From: Candidatus Latescibacterota bacterium | GTDB taxonomy: Bacteria; Latescibacterota; UBA2968 | Direction of reading: 5' to 3' | Assembly (NCBI GenBank): GCA_022824945.1 | Contig: JAJDYX010000018.1 | Coordinates: 1 to 64,000 of the forward strand | DNA: 64,000 nt | Shown: in pieces, positions 32,192 to 40,902 of the stretch | Layout: every line of letters begins with the position of its first letter | Numbering within the stretch: the first letter of the stretch is position 1 | Notes under the pieces: generated by a model | The model's database searches: none | What the model was told of the DNA's origin: nothing | What the model saw: the letters and a program-made list of their open reading frames with translations, nothing else | Translations under genes and position numbers: made by a program

Positions 32192-32426
32192 CCATTGAAT
32201 CTCTTACTGATTTTCCAATGTATTGATCGTGGTGATCTGCCCAATCGGGAATAGAACTCTTTAGTGTCCCTATAAATTCCTCCAATGGATCATCTCCAAG
32301 ACGCTCAGTTGCCTCAGCCAAGAGATTAGCAGCTAAAACTTCTGGGAGTTGCCCAACATGCGCCGCTGATTTTCTTAACAAATCATACACTTTCTCCGGT
32401 ACTTCTAATGTAAGGGTGTGTCCCAT
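32157..32426 (-). CDS. Antitoxin-like partner of the PIN toxin
   Basis: An 89-residue protein that begins with a short beta strand (HTLTLEVPEKVYDLLRKSAA), as in ribbon-helix-helix or VapB-like antitoxins, then a helical region and an acidic C-terminus (SSIPDWADHHDQYIGKSVRD) likely to wrap the toxin. It overlaps the toxin gene by 35 bases. Such antitoxins normally repress their own operon; no operator was identified in the ~115 bases upstream. The exact antitoxin family was not recognised, so the call rests on size, order and overlap. Confidence 0.75.
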   Translation of the reverse strand: MGHTLTLEVPEKVYDLLRKSAAHVGQLPEVLAANLLAEATERLGDDPLEEFIGTLKSSIPDWADHHDQYIGKSVRDSMDDTKYNKSSDV

Positions 32427-32542
32427 AGCTTACCTCCGACAATTATTTTAGAACAGCAGAAATAATACGGGAATTCCCATTGTGTAAATCTACTATGATG
32501 CACTCAGGAGTCAAGAAATTATCACATTGATGATATAGTTTA

Positions 32543-33034
32543 CTACTCCATCGCCCTTCGTATTTGGTCAGCGAGTGCTTCCATTTCATTTTCAGAAATA
32601 TCCAAAATCCCTTCGCGTGTGCTGATGGCCTTAGTCTGTTGTTTCTCATAAGGAACGCCAGGAGGCAATGGAGCTATATGCCAGTGTACATGCGCGTTTC
32701 CTTGCTTACTCCCAAGAGATAGGATATACATCCGCTCTGTGCTGACGACTTTTTTGATGGCCTCTGAGATGTCGTATATGAGGGATTGTATTCTCAGATA
32801 CTCGTCTTTTGTAAAGTCGCTCGTTACATGCTCTCTATGTCTGATGGGAGACACCAGGACGTATCCGTAGAGCCGCGTGTATTTGTTCATGAATGCAACT
32901 GCGAAGTCGTCCTGATAGACTATGTGATGGGGGTTTTTACCCGCCAGCATTTCGCATATAAAGCAGGGCCCGTTTCTGGTGCGTTCTGTATATGCCTCAA
33001 TGTCGTGATGTTTTAATTTTTGCACATTTTTCAT
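32543..33034 (-). CDS. HIT-family hydrolase
   Basis: A 163-residue histidine-triad protein. The triad motif is GNAHVHWHIAPLPPG, and the N-terminal CFICEMLAGKNPHHIVYQDD with a Cys-x-x-Cys-like pair is common in HIT hydrolases. YGYVLVSPIRHREHVTSDF supplies the typical strand before the helix. The enzymes hydrolyse nucleotide phosphoramidates, Ap4A or similar compounds. The start ATG 33032-33034 gives normal length; an upstream frame to 33133 crosses the ino1 terminator and is rejected. The 32427-32542 gap beyond its stop shows nothing recognisable. Confidence 0.88.
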   Translation of the reverse strand: MKNVQKLKHHDIEAYTERTRNGPCFICEMLAGKNPHHIVYQDDFAVAFMNKYTRLYGYVLVSPIRHREHVTSDFTKDEYLRIQSLIYDISEAIKKVVSTERMYILSLGSKQGNAHVHWHIAPLPPGVPYEKQQTKAISTREGILDISENEMEALADQIRRAME

Positions 33035-33057
33035 GGGTTGTCTTTCTGATGGATTGT

Positions 33058-33098
33058 AAAAAAATAAGCGACCATGGGCAAAAGCCCGGGGTCGCTTA
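33058..33098 (-). terminator. Rho-independent terminator downstream of ino1
   Basis: On the minus strand a stem (33090-33098 with 33065-33073, extended inward by GGGC/GCCC around AAAA) is followed by seven T residues (complement of 33058-33064). It lies after the inositol-phosphate synthase stop at 33151. A second hairpin, CACAGTGC with GCACTGTG (33108-33115 with 33130-33137), precedes it. Confidence 0.85.
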
Positions 33099-33150
33099 AA
33101 ATGTAAACACAGTGCCTGCCAAATGGCAAGCACTGTGCGGGAGAGAGGTT

Positions 33151-34236
33151 TTATTCTTTTCTTCCGTATTGGCGAATAAAATCACTCGTCATTTCGCGAG
33201 CTTGATCGTCGCTAAATTGTCTGGGTGGCGATTTCATGAGGTAAGACGATGGTCCCATCAAGGGGCCTTTGAGGCCGTGGTTGAGGGCGAGTTTGCAGAG
33301 CCTGACTGCGTCGATGACCACGCCCGCTGAGTTCGGTGAGTCCCAGACTTCGAGTTTGAGTTCCAGATTGAGTGGCACGCCGCCAAAGGTTTCGCCTTCC
33401 ATGCGAATATGACACCATTTGCGGTCTTCCAGCCAGGGGATGTGATCGCTGGGGCCAACGTGGATATTGTCTTCTCCCAGGTCGTAGTCGAGTTGAGAGG
33501 TGACGGCTTGTGTTTTGGAGATTTTTTTGGATTCTAAGCGTTCGCGTTCGAGCATGTTGTAAAAGTCGGTGTTGCCGCCAAAATTGAGTTGATACGTTTT
33601 ACTGAGTTTGACGCCGCGTTCTCGGAACAGGCGGGTGAGCACGCGGTGGGTGATTGTGGCGCCGACCTGTGATTTGATGTCGTCGCCAATGAGGGGCAGA
33701 CCGCGTTTTTCAAAGCGCTCGGGCCAGTGTCCGGCACTTGCGATAAAGACGGGCATGCAGTTGACGAAGGCACATCCGGCCTGGAGGACCTGTTCCACAT
33801 ACCACTTGGTGGCTTGTTCGCTGCCAACGGGCAGATAATTGACGACGACATCTGTGCGCGTGGCTTTGAGGACTTCGGCGATGTCAACGGTGTCACCTTC
33901 GGCTTTTGTGATGACTTGATCGAGATATTTGCCCAGTCCATCGTGGGTCATGCCGCGGTAAACGGGAACGTCGAGGTGGGGGACATCGGCAAATTTGATG
34001 GTGTTGTTGGGATGTGCAAAGATGGCTTCGCTCAAGTCTTTGCCCACTTTTTCTGCATTGACATCAAAGGCAGCAGAAAATTCAATGTCGCGGATGTGAT
34101 AGCCGCCCAGGTTGGGGTGCATCAATCCGGGGATAAAATCATCTTCAGAAGCGTTTTTGTAGTATTCGATGCCCTGTACAAGGGAGGATGCACAGTTGCC
34201 TGCGCCGATGATGGCGACTCGAACTTTGGAGGACAT
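33151..34236 (-). CDS. ino1: Inositol-3-phosphate synthase (actinobacterial/archaeal type)
   Basis: A 361-residue NAD-dependent synthase that converts glucose 6-phosphate to 1D-myo-inositol 3-phosphate. The NAD loop is [19 protein letters not shown]. Other family blocks are [40 protein letters not shown] (catalytic Lys region), [12 protein letters not shown] and [14 protein letters not shown]. The start ATG 34234-34236 follows AAGGAG; a 15-residue longer frame is less likely. It is transcribed divergently from a LysR gene across a 138-base gap holding a 17-base palindrome, so direct regulation is likely. Product use (phospholipid, thiol or compatible solute) is unknown. Confidence 0.93.
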   Translation of the reverse strand: MSSKVRVAIIGAGNCASSLVQGIEYYKNASEDDFIPGLMHPNLGGYHIRDIEFSAAFDVNAEKVGKDLSEAIFAHPNNTIKFADVPHLDVPVYRGMTHDGLGKYLDQVITKAEGDTVDIAEVLKATRTDVVVNYLPVGSEQATKWYVEQVLQAGCAFVNCMPVFIASAGHWPERFEKRGLPLIGDDIKSQVGATITHRVLTRLFRERGVKLSKTYQLNFGGNTDFYNMLERERLESKKISKTQAVTSQLDYDLGEDNIHVGPSDHIPWLEDRKWCHIRMEGETFGGVPLNLELKLEVWDSPNSAGVVIDAVRLCKLALNHGLKGPLMGPSSYLMKSPPRQFSDDQAREMTSDFIRQYGRKE

Positions 34237-34331
34237 GTGTTTCTCCTTAAAGAGAAAGGTGTTTAAGGTATTGTCGGACAAAATGTCAGTGATTTTTTCT
34301 TATTAGACAAATCAATAATTACTATATTATA

Positions 34332-34348
34332 TATAGATAAAATCTATA
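34332..34348. promoter_or_regulatory. 17-bp palindrome, candidate LysR operator
   Basis: TATAGAT (34332-34338), three A residues, ATCTATA (34342-34348): a perfect dyad in the AT-rich gap between the divergent ino1 and LysR genes. It lies 27 bases before the LysR start, where an autoregulatory site is common for the family. Confidence 0.5.
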
Positions 34349-34374
34349 GATTGTGTTTTGAATTGGAGCGAGAT

Positions 34375-35298
34375 ATGAATCTTTATCATTTGCGCTATTT
34401 TTTGTCTGTTGCACAGACCGGGAGTTTTAGCCAGGCAGCACGGGAGATGCATGTGACACAGCCAACGGTGAGCAGTGGTATTGCCGAATTGGAAAAGACG
34501 ATGGGTGTGAGGCTTTTTAACCGGGGAGGCAAGCGCGTGGCGCTGACAATGGAAGGGCGTACACTGGTGAATTATGCGATGCAGATTCAGGATCTGGTCG
34601 AAGAGGTTGAAGACCACTTGCAGCGACGCGATGTGTTGCCGGGAGAGGGGTTTCAGTTTGGCGCGATTGATGCGGCTGTGACGTATTTGCTGCCGGATAT
34701 TTTGAAGGATTATATGCGCGCTTATCCCAGTGTTTTTCTGTCTGCACAGGTGGCACCATCGCGTTATCTGGTGGATGATCTGCTGATGAATCGCTCTGAG
34801 TTTGCGGTTATTTCACTGCCTTATGATCATCCGCGTGTGGAGACGGTGTCGATTTATCGGGATTCTATGCCGCTTGTGGTGGGTGCATCTCATCCTTTTG
34901 CTGTGCGAAAAAGCGCGACTTTGCAAGAGGTGGTGCAAGAGCCTTTGATCCTGTTTCACACGGATTCCATATCGCGCAAAATTGTGGATGAGCGATTTGC
35001 CGAAGCAGGCGTGTCTCCCGGCGTGGTGATGGAGATGCGAAGCCCAGAGGCGATGCGAAAGTTAGTGGAGGTTGGTGTTGGGATTTCGTTTCTGCCTATG
35101 CTAACTGTGCAGGAGTCTCTGGATGCCGGGGTATTAAAGGTGGTGGATGTGGCGGGGGTGGCATTTAGCCGCGAGATCGGCGTGGCGTGGAGGCGGGGGC
35201 GATATTTTAGCGCGGCGATTCGCTATTTGATTGAGGCGATTTTTGAAGCATACCAGGGGCTGGAGGTCTGGGAAAAGAAGGTGGGAATTGCAAAATGA
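34375..35298 (+). CDS. LysR-family transcriptional regulator
   Basis: A 307-residue regulator. The N-terminal helix-turn-helix reads MNLYHLRYFLSVAQTGSFSQ, then AAREMHVTQPTVSSGIAELE and LFNRGGKRVALTMEGRTLV, the canonical LysR DNA-binding domain. The rest is a type-2 periplasmic-binding-fold effector domain (FQFGAIDAAVTYLLPDILKD onward). ATG 34375 follows GGAGCGAG; an in-frame ATG at 34351 is 8 codons upstream. It is divergent from inositol-phosphate synthase and probably controls it, with an unknown co-inducer. Its 3' end faces the convergent thiI gene across a palindromic repeat. Confidence 0.92.
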   Translation: MNLYHLRYFLSVAQTGSFSQAAREMHVTQPTVSSGIAELEKTMGVRLFNRGGKRVALTMEGRTLVNYAMQIQDLVEEVEDHLQRRDVLPGEGFQFGAIDAAVTYLLPDILKDYMRAYPSVFLSAQVAPSRYLVDDLLMNRSEFAVISLPYDHPRVETVSIYRDSMPLVVGASHPFAVRKSATLQEVVQEPLILFHTDSISRKIVDERFAEAGVSPGVVMEMRSPEAMRKLVEVGVGISFLPMLTVQESLDAGVLKVVDVAGVAFSREIGVAWRRGRYFSAAIRYLIEAIFEAYQGLEVWEKKVGIAK

Positions 35299-35334
35299 GT
35301 GGTCTTTAAGAAAATTTATTGACTTAAAAAACCA

Positions 35335-35437
35335 CTGGACGCCTGCTTAAAACATGCAGGCGTGACGAGTAGCTGGCGTCATTGCGGCATGGTCCCCTGC
35401 TTAAAACGTGCAGGGGCATGCTTGAGCCGCAATCCAG
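35335..35437. repeat. Composite palindromic repeat with nested hairpins
   Basis: Two units lie between convergent LysR and thiI. The first is a hairpin, ACGCCTGC/GCAGGCGT, loop TTAAAACAT. The second is the dispersed GTCATTGCGGCAT ... AGCCGCAATCCAG palindrome (35378-35437) with another hairpin nested in its loop, CCCCTGC/GCAGGGG, loop TTAAAACGT. The two CCTGCTTAAAAC hairpins differ by paired changes in the stem. The 3762 copy is the inverse arrangement. Confidence 0.8.
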
Positions 35438-35454
35438 TCTAACTAATGAGTATG

Positions 35455-36621
35455 CTAAAACTTAAACGTTTTGCGTTCGGTTTGTTCAAGGGTTTGTGCG
35501 ATGAGGGGGGCGAGGTCGAGCGTGGATTCGATTTCGCAGACTTTTTCTAAATTGGCGCGCGTTTCCGGGTGTTTGGGTACAAAGACAGAGCAACAATCTT
35601 CGTAGGGTTCGATGGAGATTTGATATGTGCCAATGCGCCGCGCTTCGTTGATGATTTCTTCTTTGTTGTCACCGGCGAGGGGACGCAAGATGGGGAGTGG
35701 GGTCACTTCTTCGATGACGCGCATGTTCGACAAGGTTTGGGAGGCGACCTGTCCGACGTTTTCACCTGTGACGAGTGCCTGAGCATTTACTTTTTCGGCA
35801 ATGACTTCTGCAATGCGCAGCATGGCGCGGCGGTAGAGAATGACGCGATAGCTCGCAGGTGCTCGCGTCATGATGTGGCGTTGTATTTCGACAAATGGCA
35901 CCAAGTAGAGGTCCGATACGTATTGATGTCGGGTGAGGAGTCGTACGAGGTCTTCGGTGTTGCGCTGGGAATTGCGATTGGTATAGGGCTGGCTGTGGAA
36001 ATGCACATAGGTGAGTTTGACACCGCGTTTCATAATTTTGTAAGAGGCCACGGGTGAGTCAATGCCCGAGGAGATGAGGCTTACTGCGCTTTCATTGGAC
36101 CCGACGGGCAAACCCCCTGGTGCCGGAATTTTTTTGGCGTAGATGAATATGCGTTGTGGAGCAATTTCAATAAAGCAGGTGAGATCTGGATTGTCCATGA
36201 GGACGCGGGCACCGGACAGGGTTTGAATATGCTTGCCCACATCCCGGTTGATTTGATCCGAATTGAAAGGAAAGGTTTTGTCGCCGCGTCTGGTGACGAT
36301 TTTGAAGGATTCGAAATCGGCTTTTTGTGCAAGTGCCCAGGCTGTTTCTCGAATGGCTTCGATATTGCGTTTGGCGACCACTGCTTCGGAAAAGTTGGCG
36401 ATGCCAAAGACTGTTGAGAGTCGTTCTCGGATTACATCTATCGGCGATTCTGAGGTGAGTGCGAGCATCATGCGGCCCGATAGACGCTCGAGTTTTCCAC
36501 AGGGCACGCCTTTGAGTGCACGGGTGATGTTGGTCATCAGACGCCGTTCAAATTTGCCCCGATTTTTGCCTTTGAGGCCAATTTCGTGATAGTGTATGAG
36601 TATGAAGCGGTCGTTGGTCAT
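35455..36621 (-). CDS. thiI: ThiI: tRNA 4-thiouridine synthase / thiamine sulfur-transfer protein
   Basis: A 388-residue ThiI. The N-terminal ferredoxin-like and THUMP domains (ILIHYHEIGLKGKNRGKFER) lead to the ATP-pyrophosphatase loop ISSGIDSPVASYKIMKRG. It adenylates U8 of tRNA for sulfur insertion and can feed thiazole synthesis. The rhodanese-like C-terminal domain of enterobacterial ThiI is absent, as in many bacteria, so sulfur should come directly from a cysteine desulfurase. It ends a long minus-strand block, 11 bases after the SpoIIE-type gene, with no obvious link to the stress genes upstream. Confidence 0.93.
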   Translation of the reverse strand: MTNDRFILIHYHEIGLKGKNRGKFERRLMTNITRALKGVPCGKLERLSGRMMLALTSESPIDVIRERLSTVFGIANFSEAVVAKRNIEAIRETAWALAQKADFESFKIVTRRGDKTFPFNSDQINRDVGKHIQTLSGARVLMDNPDLTCFIEIAPQRIFIYAKKIPAPGGLPVGSNESAVSLISSGIDSPVASYKIMKRGVKLTYVHFHSQPYTNRNSQRNTEDLVRLLTRHQYVSDLYLVPFVEIQRHIMTRAPASYRVILYRRAMLRIAEVIAEKVNAQALVTGENVGQVASQTLSNMRVIEEVTPLPILRPLAGDNKEEIINEARRIGTYQISIEPYEDCCSVFVPKHPETRANLEKVCEIESTLDLAPLIAQTLEQTERKTFKF

Positions 36622-36632
36622 TGTGAAATGGG

Positions 36633-38201
36633 TCAGGAGTTAAGGGATAAATCGCGCTGGAGAATAACGAGGGTTATATCGTCGGTGCGCCTCGCTTTGC
36701 CAATAAAGGATTTGACATTGGCGACGAGGTCGGCAATCAGGTCTGTGGGTGTCCGGTCTATGGATGCGCGTTCAAGACAACGTATAAATCGGTCGTCGTC
36801 AAAGAAGTTGCGTTTGGCATTTTGAGCTTCGACAACACCATCGGAGTAGAGCACGAGGCGATCACCGGGCGCGAGTGTTACATGTTCAACATGATAAGGC
36901 GTTTGGGGGCGCACCAGTGCCGGGATTCCAAGGGGATAGCCCGTGAGGTCGATAAATTGAGATCGATTGGATAGATGGATCGGGGGACAGTGTCCTGCGC
37001 TTGCAAGCGTGACTTCGCCTGTGGGTACGTCGAGCACAGCGATGCAGCATGTAATAAATGTGGCCTGGTCAATTTGACCTTCCAGCGAGTCGTTAAGACC
37101 GTCGAGAATATCGGCTGGCGCAACGCGATTTTGGCATTCATAGCGGAGCATTTCATTGAAACGCACAGCGGTCACGGCTGCTTCCATGGCTTTGCCTGAG
37201 ACATCGGCAACGACGATGCCGAGTTTTGTTTTGTCTTCATCCAACCAGCGGTATGTATAGTAATCTCCTCCTACGCTGTTGGCGGGAATACACGTTCCGT
37301 CGAGTGCAAAACCCGGCAGGTCGGGACTGGATTGCGGCAACAGACCCATTTGCATGTCGTGTGCTGTTTGCAATTCATCGCGCATTTCCGAGAATTGTTG
37401 TTTGTAGCTTTCCCACTGTCGCGCTTCTTCGCAAAGGGTCTGGTTGTAGGCCGATGCAAAAATCCCGAGCGCGAGGGGTTGAAAGAGGGCGAAGACACAG
37501 AACTGGACGAAGGTATTGTCGATGATGTCTCTGGTGAGTGCGACTGAGCCTGCGAGAATTCCGAGTGCGGTGAGTATAAGCGCGCAGTGGCGAAAGAAAC
37601 CGTAGCGTTCAACGGCTTTGCGACTTTCGACATAGGCTTCATCGATGTGTACCCCCCGGTCTGCTGCCAGAAGATAGATGTAGAAGCATTTGACAACAAA
37701 AATGAGGCAGGGCAAAAATAAGAGGCAAGCTGCCAGAATGACGGCGTAAAAAATAATATTTTTTTCTTCTAAGAATCTTCCAATGTGTTCTGGTGCAGCG
37801 GGAATAACCCAGGGCGTTTCCTGGGCAATGATCTGTTTGAATGCATTGAGCGGGAGTGCAAAGAAATCGCTGCTCATAAAAATCAGTACCGCAATGATGA
37901 TGAAGCCGAGAATAAAAAATAAAAAAATAAAAATGTTCATCGAAAAAAAACGAATGAAACGAATGATTTGCCCAAATAGATCTCGCATACGGGGTTTTTC
38001 CCCTTGTTGTGCGCGCAAGATCATGATGGCAAAGCCAGCATATAAGCTGCCCAGGAGCAAAGTGCCCGATATCGCGCTCAGGAGTATTGCCAAAAATGAA
38101 GCGAGGAACAAAAAGGGCAGGTGACTCGCCCAGGAGGATATGCTGTCGTTAAGACAGCGGAAGTATTGGAGATTTGCCCGAACGGGGATATCGAGAGCCA
38201 T
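36633..38201 (-). CDS. Membrane-anchored SpoIIE/PP2C-type serine phosphatase
   Basis: A 522-residue protein. Residues ~1-265 hold about six hydrophobic segments (for example FLFLASFLAILLSAISGTLL and MNIFIFLFFILGFIIIAVLI). A linker helix (ELQTAHDMQMGLLPQSSP) precedes a PP2C-type domain with NSVGGDYYTY, IVVADVSGKAMEAAVTAV, ASAGHCPPIHL, LVLYSDGVVEAQNA and ARRTDDITLVIL, giving all metal-binding Asp residues. Such phosphatases dephosphorylate anti-sigma-factor antagonists or two-component partners. It starts 5 bases after the NtrC-type gene, so co-expression with the kinase/regulator pair is nearly certain. No STAS or RsbW partner is present in the window. Confidence 0.9.
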   Translation of the reverse strand: MALDIPVRANLQYFRCLNDSISSWASHLPFLFLASFLAILLSAISGTLLLGSLYAGFAIMILRAQQGEKPRMRDLFGQIIRFIRFFSMNIFIFLFFILGFIIIAVLIFMSSDFFALPLNAFKQIIAQETPWVIPAAPEHIGRFLEEKNIIFYAVILAACLLFLPCLIFVVKCFYIYLLAADRGVHIDEAYVESRKAVERYGFFRHCALILTALGILAGSVALTRDIIDNTFVQFCVFALFQPLALGIFASAYNQTLCEEARQWESYKQQFSEMRDELQTAHDMQMGLLPQSSPDLPGFALDGTCIPANSVGGDYYTYRWLDEDKTKLGIVVADVSGKAMEAAVTAVRFNEMLRYECQNRVAPADILDGLNDSLEGQIDQATFITCCIAVLDVPTGEVTLASAGHCPPIHLSNRSQFIDLTGYPLGIPALVRPQTPYHVEHVTLAPGDRLVLYSDGVVEAQNAKRNFFDDDRFIRCLERASIDRTPTDLIADLVANVKSFIGKARRTDDITLVILQRDLSLNS

Positions 38202-38206
38202 AACAA

Positions 38207-39616
38207 TCAGGGTTTTTCTTTGTTGAGTTTGTATTTGCGGTACAGGTGGCGAAATTGGTCGTAGCTGAGTTTGAGTTGTTTGGCGGCTTCGCGCTGGTTC
38301 CAGGAGACGTTATTGAGGATGCGCCGCAATAGACTCAGTTCAAAGGATTGCACTTGTGATTCAAAGCCGTCGCTCAATTCGGATGATTGGGATGCTTGTC
38401 GAGAAACTTCGGGGGGCAGATCATCGGGTTCGATCTCTGTCCCACGGGCGACACAGGCCGCGCGTTCAGCCGCAAATTTGAGTTCGCGCACATTGCCCGG
38501 CCAGCGATATGTCATCAGGCGTTCTATTGCCGCATCGGAAAAATTGCGTTTTTGAAGGCCTGGTACTTCCTCAACGATTTGCGCGACAAAATAGTCGGCC
38601 AATGCGGGAATGTCTTCGCGGCGTTCGCGCAATGGAGGCATGTGCAAAACTTCAAAGCGCAATCTGTCGTAGAGGTCCTGACGGAATCGGCCTTCGGCAA
38701 TTTCCGTTTCGAGATCGGTATTTGTGGCGGCAATAACGCGCACGTCGATAAAGATGGGGGTCGCGCTGCCCACGCGCTGGATTTCGCTATATTCAATAGC
38801 GCGCAATACGTTTTGCTGAAATTCGGGAGTGGTGTTGCCAATTTCATCGAGGAATAGGGTGCCGCCACTCGCGGCTTCAAATTTGCCCGGGCGGGCTTCT
38901 GTCGCGCCCGTATAAGCCCCTTTTTCGTGTCCAAAGAGTTCGCTTTCGAGCAACTGACCGGCAATGGCGGCGCAATTGACTTTGACAAAGGGACGGTCTT
39001 TGCGGTCACTGCCATAGTGGATGGCAGCGGCGACGAGTTCTTTGCCCGTTCCGGGTTCGCCTGTGATGAGCGCGGGTCTGGGGATGGGGGCTACGGTTTG
39101 CGCTCGCTGGAGAATTTGCTGGAGTTTGGGGCTGGAGCCGATGATTTGATAGCGCTTGCCAAATTCGTCTCGGTAGAATTGGTTTTCGCGCCCCAGGTCC
39201 TGAACTTCGGCCCGCAGTTGGGCGTTTTCCTTAAGTGCTTGATACACGCGGTCGAGTTTTTCAAGGCTGAGTTCGATTTTGTCTTCTATATAAAAATCTT
39301 TTTCAATAAAGTCTGTTGCGCCCAATCGCAATGCAGCCACGGCAGTGTCTATTGTGCCCTGTCCGGTGAGCATAATGACGGGCAGGTCGGGAACCGTTCC
39401 GAGCATTTGTGGTAAAATTTCGAGGCCATCGGGTTCATTGGGTCCATAATCGAGGTCGAGAATGGCCAGGCTAATCTGATCGGGATGCTGTTGTAGATAT
39501 GATAGCGCTTCGCGCCCGGTCGAGAAGGCATGGACCTTGCGCGCGTCGTCTCGCAGGCTTCGAATCAGCATGTCGAGGACTTCTATCTGGTCGTCAGCAA
39601 CGATAATTTCGGTCAT
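38207..39616 (-). CDS. Sigma-54-dependent response regulator (NtrC family)
   Basis: A 469-residue regulator: receiver domain (IIVADDQIEVLDMLIRSL, phosphoacceptor in LAILDLDYG, Lys in GATDFIEKDF), AAA+ domain with ITGEPGTGKELVAAAIHYG, GAYTGATEARPGKFE (the sigma-54 contact loop, Tyr in place of Phe in GAFTGA, an accepted variant), FLDEIGNTTPEFQQNVL, and a Fis-type HTH near the C-terminus (NQREAAKQLKLSYDQFRHLY). It should activate sigma-54 promoters when phosphorylated by the histidine kinase encoded 23 bases upstream. Target promoters were not identified; an autoregulated block is plausible. Confidence 0.93.
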   Translation of the reverse strand: MTEIIVADDQIEVLDMLIRSLRDDARKVHAFSTGREALSYLQQHPDQISLAILDLDYGPNEPDGLEILPQMLGTVPDLPVIMLTGQGTIDTAVAALRLGATDFIEKDFYIEDKIELSLEKLDRVYQALKENAQLRAEVQDLGRENQFYRDEFGKRYQIIGSSPKLQQILQRAQTVAPIPRPALITGEPGTGKELVAAAIHYGSDRKDRPFVKVNCAAIAGQLLESELFGHEKGAYTGATEARPGKFEAASGGTLFLDEIGNTTPEFQQNVLRAIEYSEIQRVGSATPIFIDVRVIAATNTDLETEIAEGRFRQDLYDRLRFEVLHMPPLRERREDIPALADYFVAQIVEEVPGLQKRNFSDAAIERLMTYRWPGNVRELKFAAERAACVARGTEIEPDDLPPEVSRQASQSSELSDGFESQVQSFELSLLRRILNNVSWNQREAAKQLKLSYDQFRHLYRKYKLNKEKP

Positions 39617-39639
39617 GGGAGAAATATTGAAAAAGGGAC

Positions 39640-40902
39640 TTATTGAATAAATTCTTCAGCTATTGGATCGCGTGAGGTGTCGGGTACTCTGCGTTGCAGT
39701 CCAATGCTGTCTTGTTGTGTTGAGACTTCAAAATCGACGGGCAGGTCAATGCGAAAAACTGCGCCTGCGCCCGGGCGGCTGATCACGCGCAACGTGCCGC
39801 GGTGTGCCGCTGCTATGCGAGAGCAGATACTCAGCCCATAGCCATTGCCCCTTTCCCGCGTTGAAAATCCGGGATCAAATATACGGGTTTGCAAATTTTC
39901 GGGAATGCCGGGACCATTGTCTTCCACTTCAATATATACCGAACTGCGCTCTGTATCGGCGCCTACCTGTACTGTTACCCTGCCATTGTCTTCAGTGGCT
40001 TCGATGGCGTTGAGAGTCAGGTTTGTGACGGCTTCAGATAACATGCCAGCGTCCGCTATTACCTGAGGTACATGCGGTTCGGCAGCAAAGATGAGTTCTT
40101 TGTTCCCCGCTCGTGCAGAGAGTTTGTGGGTCATTTTTTTGATGAGTTGTGGGACATCGACCAGCGCGGGGTTCATGGTGTCTTGTTTCATAGATCGCAA
40201 GTAGGCGACCCACTGATTGTAGATGTGTTCTTGTTCGTGTGCGATGTCTTGCAGGTCATCCAGTCCGTCGGTATTTTGCGGTAAATTGCGTATGGCGCGG
40301 CGCATTCGGCTGCCGGAGAGACCCATCAGGTTTTTGATGCGATGGCCGTGCGTGTAGAGGCTTTCATAGACCTGTGCGCGCCCCAGGTCTATGAGTTCGA
40401 GAGATAGGCGGGCGAGAATGCTCGATGCTCTAACGCCAAATTCTTCGGTGATGCTCGCGTATTCGCGTTCCATTTGTGCCGAACTCATGTGTTGAAAGAG
40501 CAATCGGGCGAGGTTGCGATAAGGTAGCATGTAATCGGGTTCGAGGTGTATGGCGATTTTAAGTTCGCCAAGAGCCGATAGGATTTGCCCATTTTGCATG
40601 AGCAAAACGCCCAGGTTGTTATGCCCGGGCGCAAAGAGGGGATCGGCTTCTAAACCCCGGCGGTAAACGGCAATGGCTCGAGATGCGTTTTCCGGAAAGT
40701 CATCGAGCAGGCTGCCCAACAAAAAACAGACGCGGTCAATGAGGGCTTGTTCACCACCCCGGTTATCGACAGACAAAATGTATTCGAGGTGTTCAACCGC
40801 TTTTTTGTAGTCGCCTGAACCCGGCGCTGCCCCACGCGCGTGTTGCAGCGCCATTTGGAAATGGGTTTCCAGGTCGAGGTGTGTGTTAAGGGTGTTGGAC
40901 AT
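39640..40902 (-). CDS. Soluble TPR histidine kinase
   Basis: A 420-residue kinase without membrane segments. The N-terminal half has TPR-like repeats (AIAVYRRGLEADPLFAPGHN and NLGVLLMQNGQILSALGELK). The phosphoacceptor His is likely in THGHRIKNLMGLSG. The catalytic domain has NLTLNAIEAT (N box), EVEDNGPGIPENLQ, FSTRERGNGYGLSICSRIAA and a final GAGAVFRIDLP. The start is placed at ATG 40902; ATG 40917 is an alternative, and both lie within the end of the flotillin reading frame. It pairs with the NtrC-type regulator. A TPR sensor suggests that a protein signal, perhaps from the flotillin/PspA complex, controls it. Confidence 0.87.
   Translation of the reverse strand: MSNTLNTHLDLETHFQMALQHARGAAPGSGDYKKAVEHLEYILSVDNRGGEQALIDRVCFLLGSLLDDFPENASRAIAVYRRGLEADPLFAPGHNNLGVLLMQNGQILSALGELKIAIHLEPDYMLPYRNLARLLFQHMSSAQMEREYASITEEFGVRASSILARLSLELIDLGRAQVYESLYTHGHRIKNLMGLSGSRMRRAIRNLPQNTDGLDDLQDIAHEQEHIYNQWVAYLRSMKQDTMNPALVDVPQLIKKMTHKLSARAGNKELIFAAEPHVPQVIADAGMLSEAVTNLTLNAIEATEDNGRVTVQVGADTERSSVYIEVEDNGPGIPENLQTRIFDPGFSTRERGNGYGLSICSRIAAAHRGTLRVISRPGAGAVFRIDLPVDFEVSTQQDSIGLQRRVPDTSRDPIAEEFIQ

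Noticed and set aside
33035-33133. Upstream extension of the HIT gene
   Set aside because: It crosses the ino1 terminator hairpins and lacks a ribosome site, and the HIT domain starts after Met at 33034.
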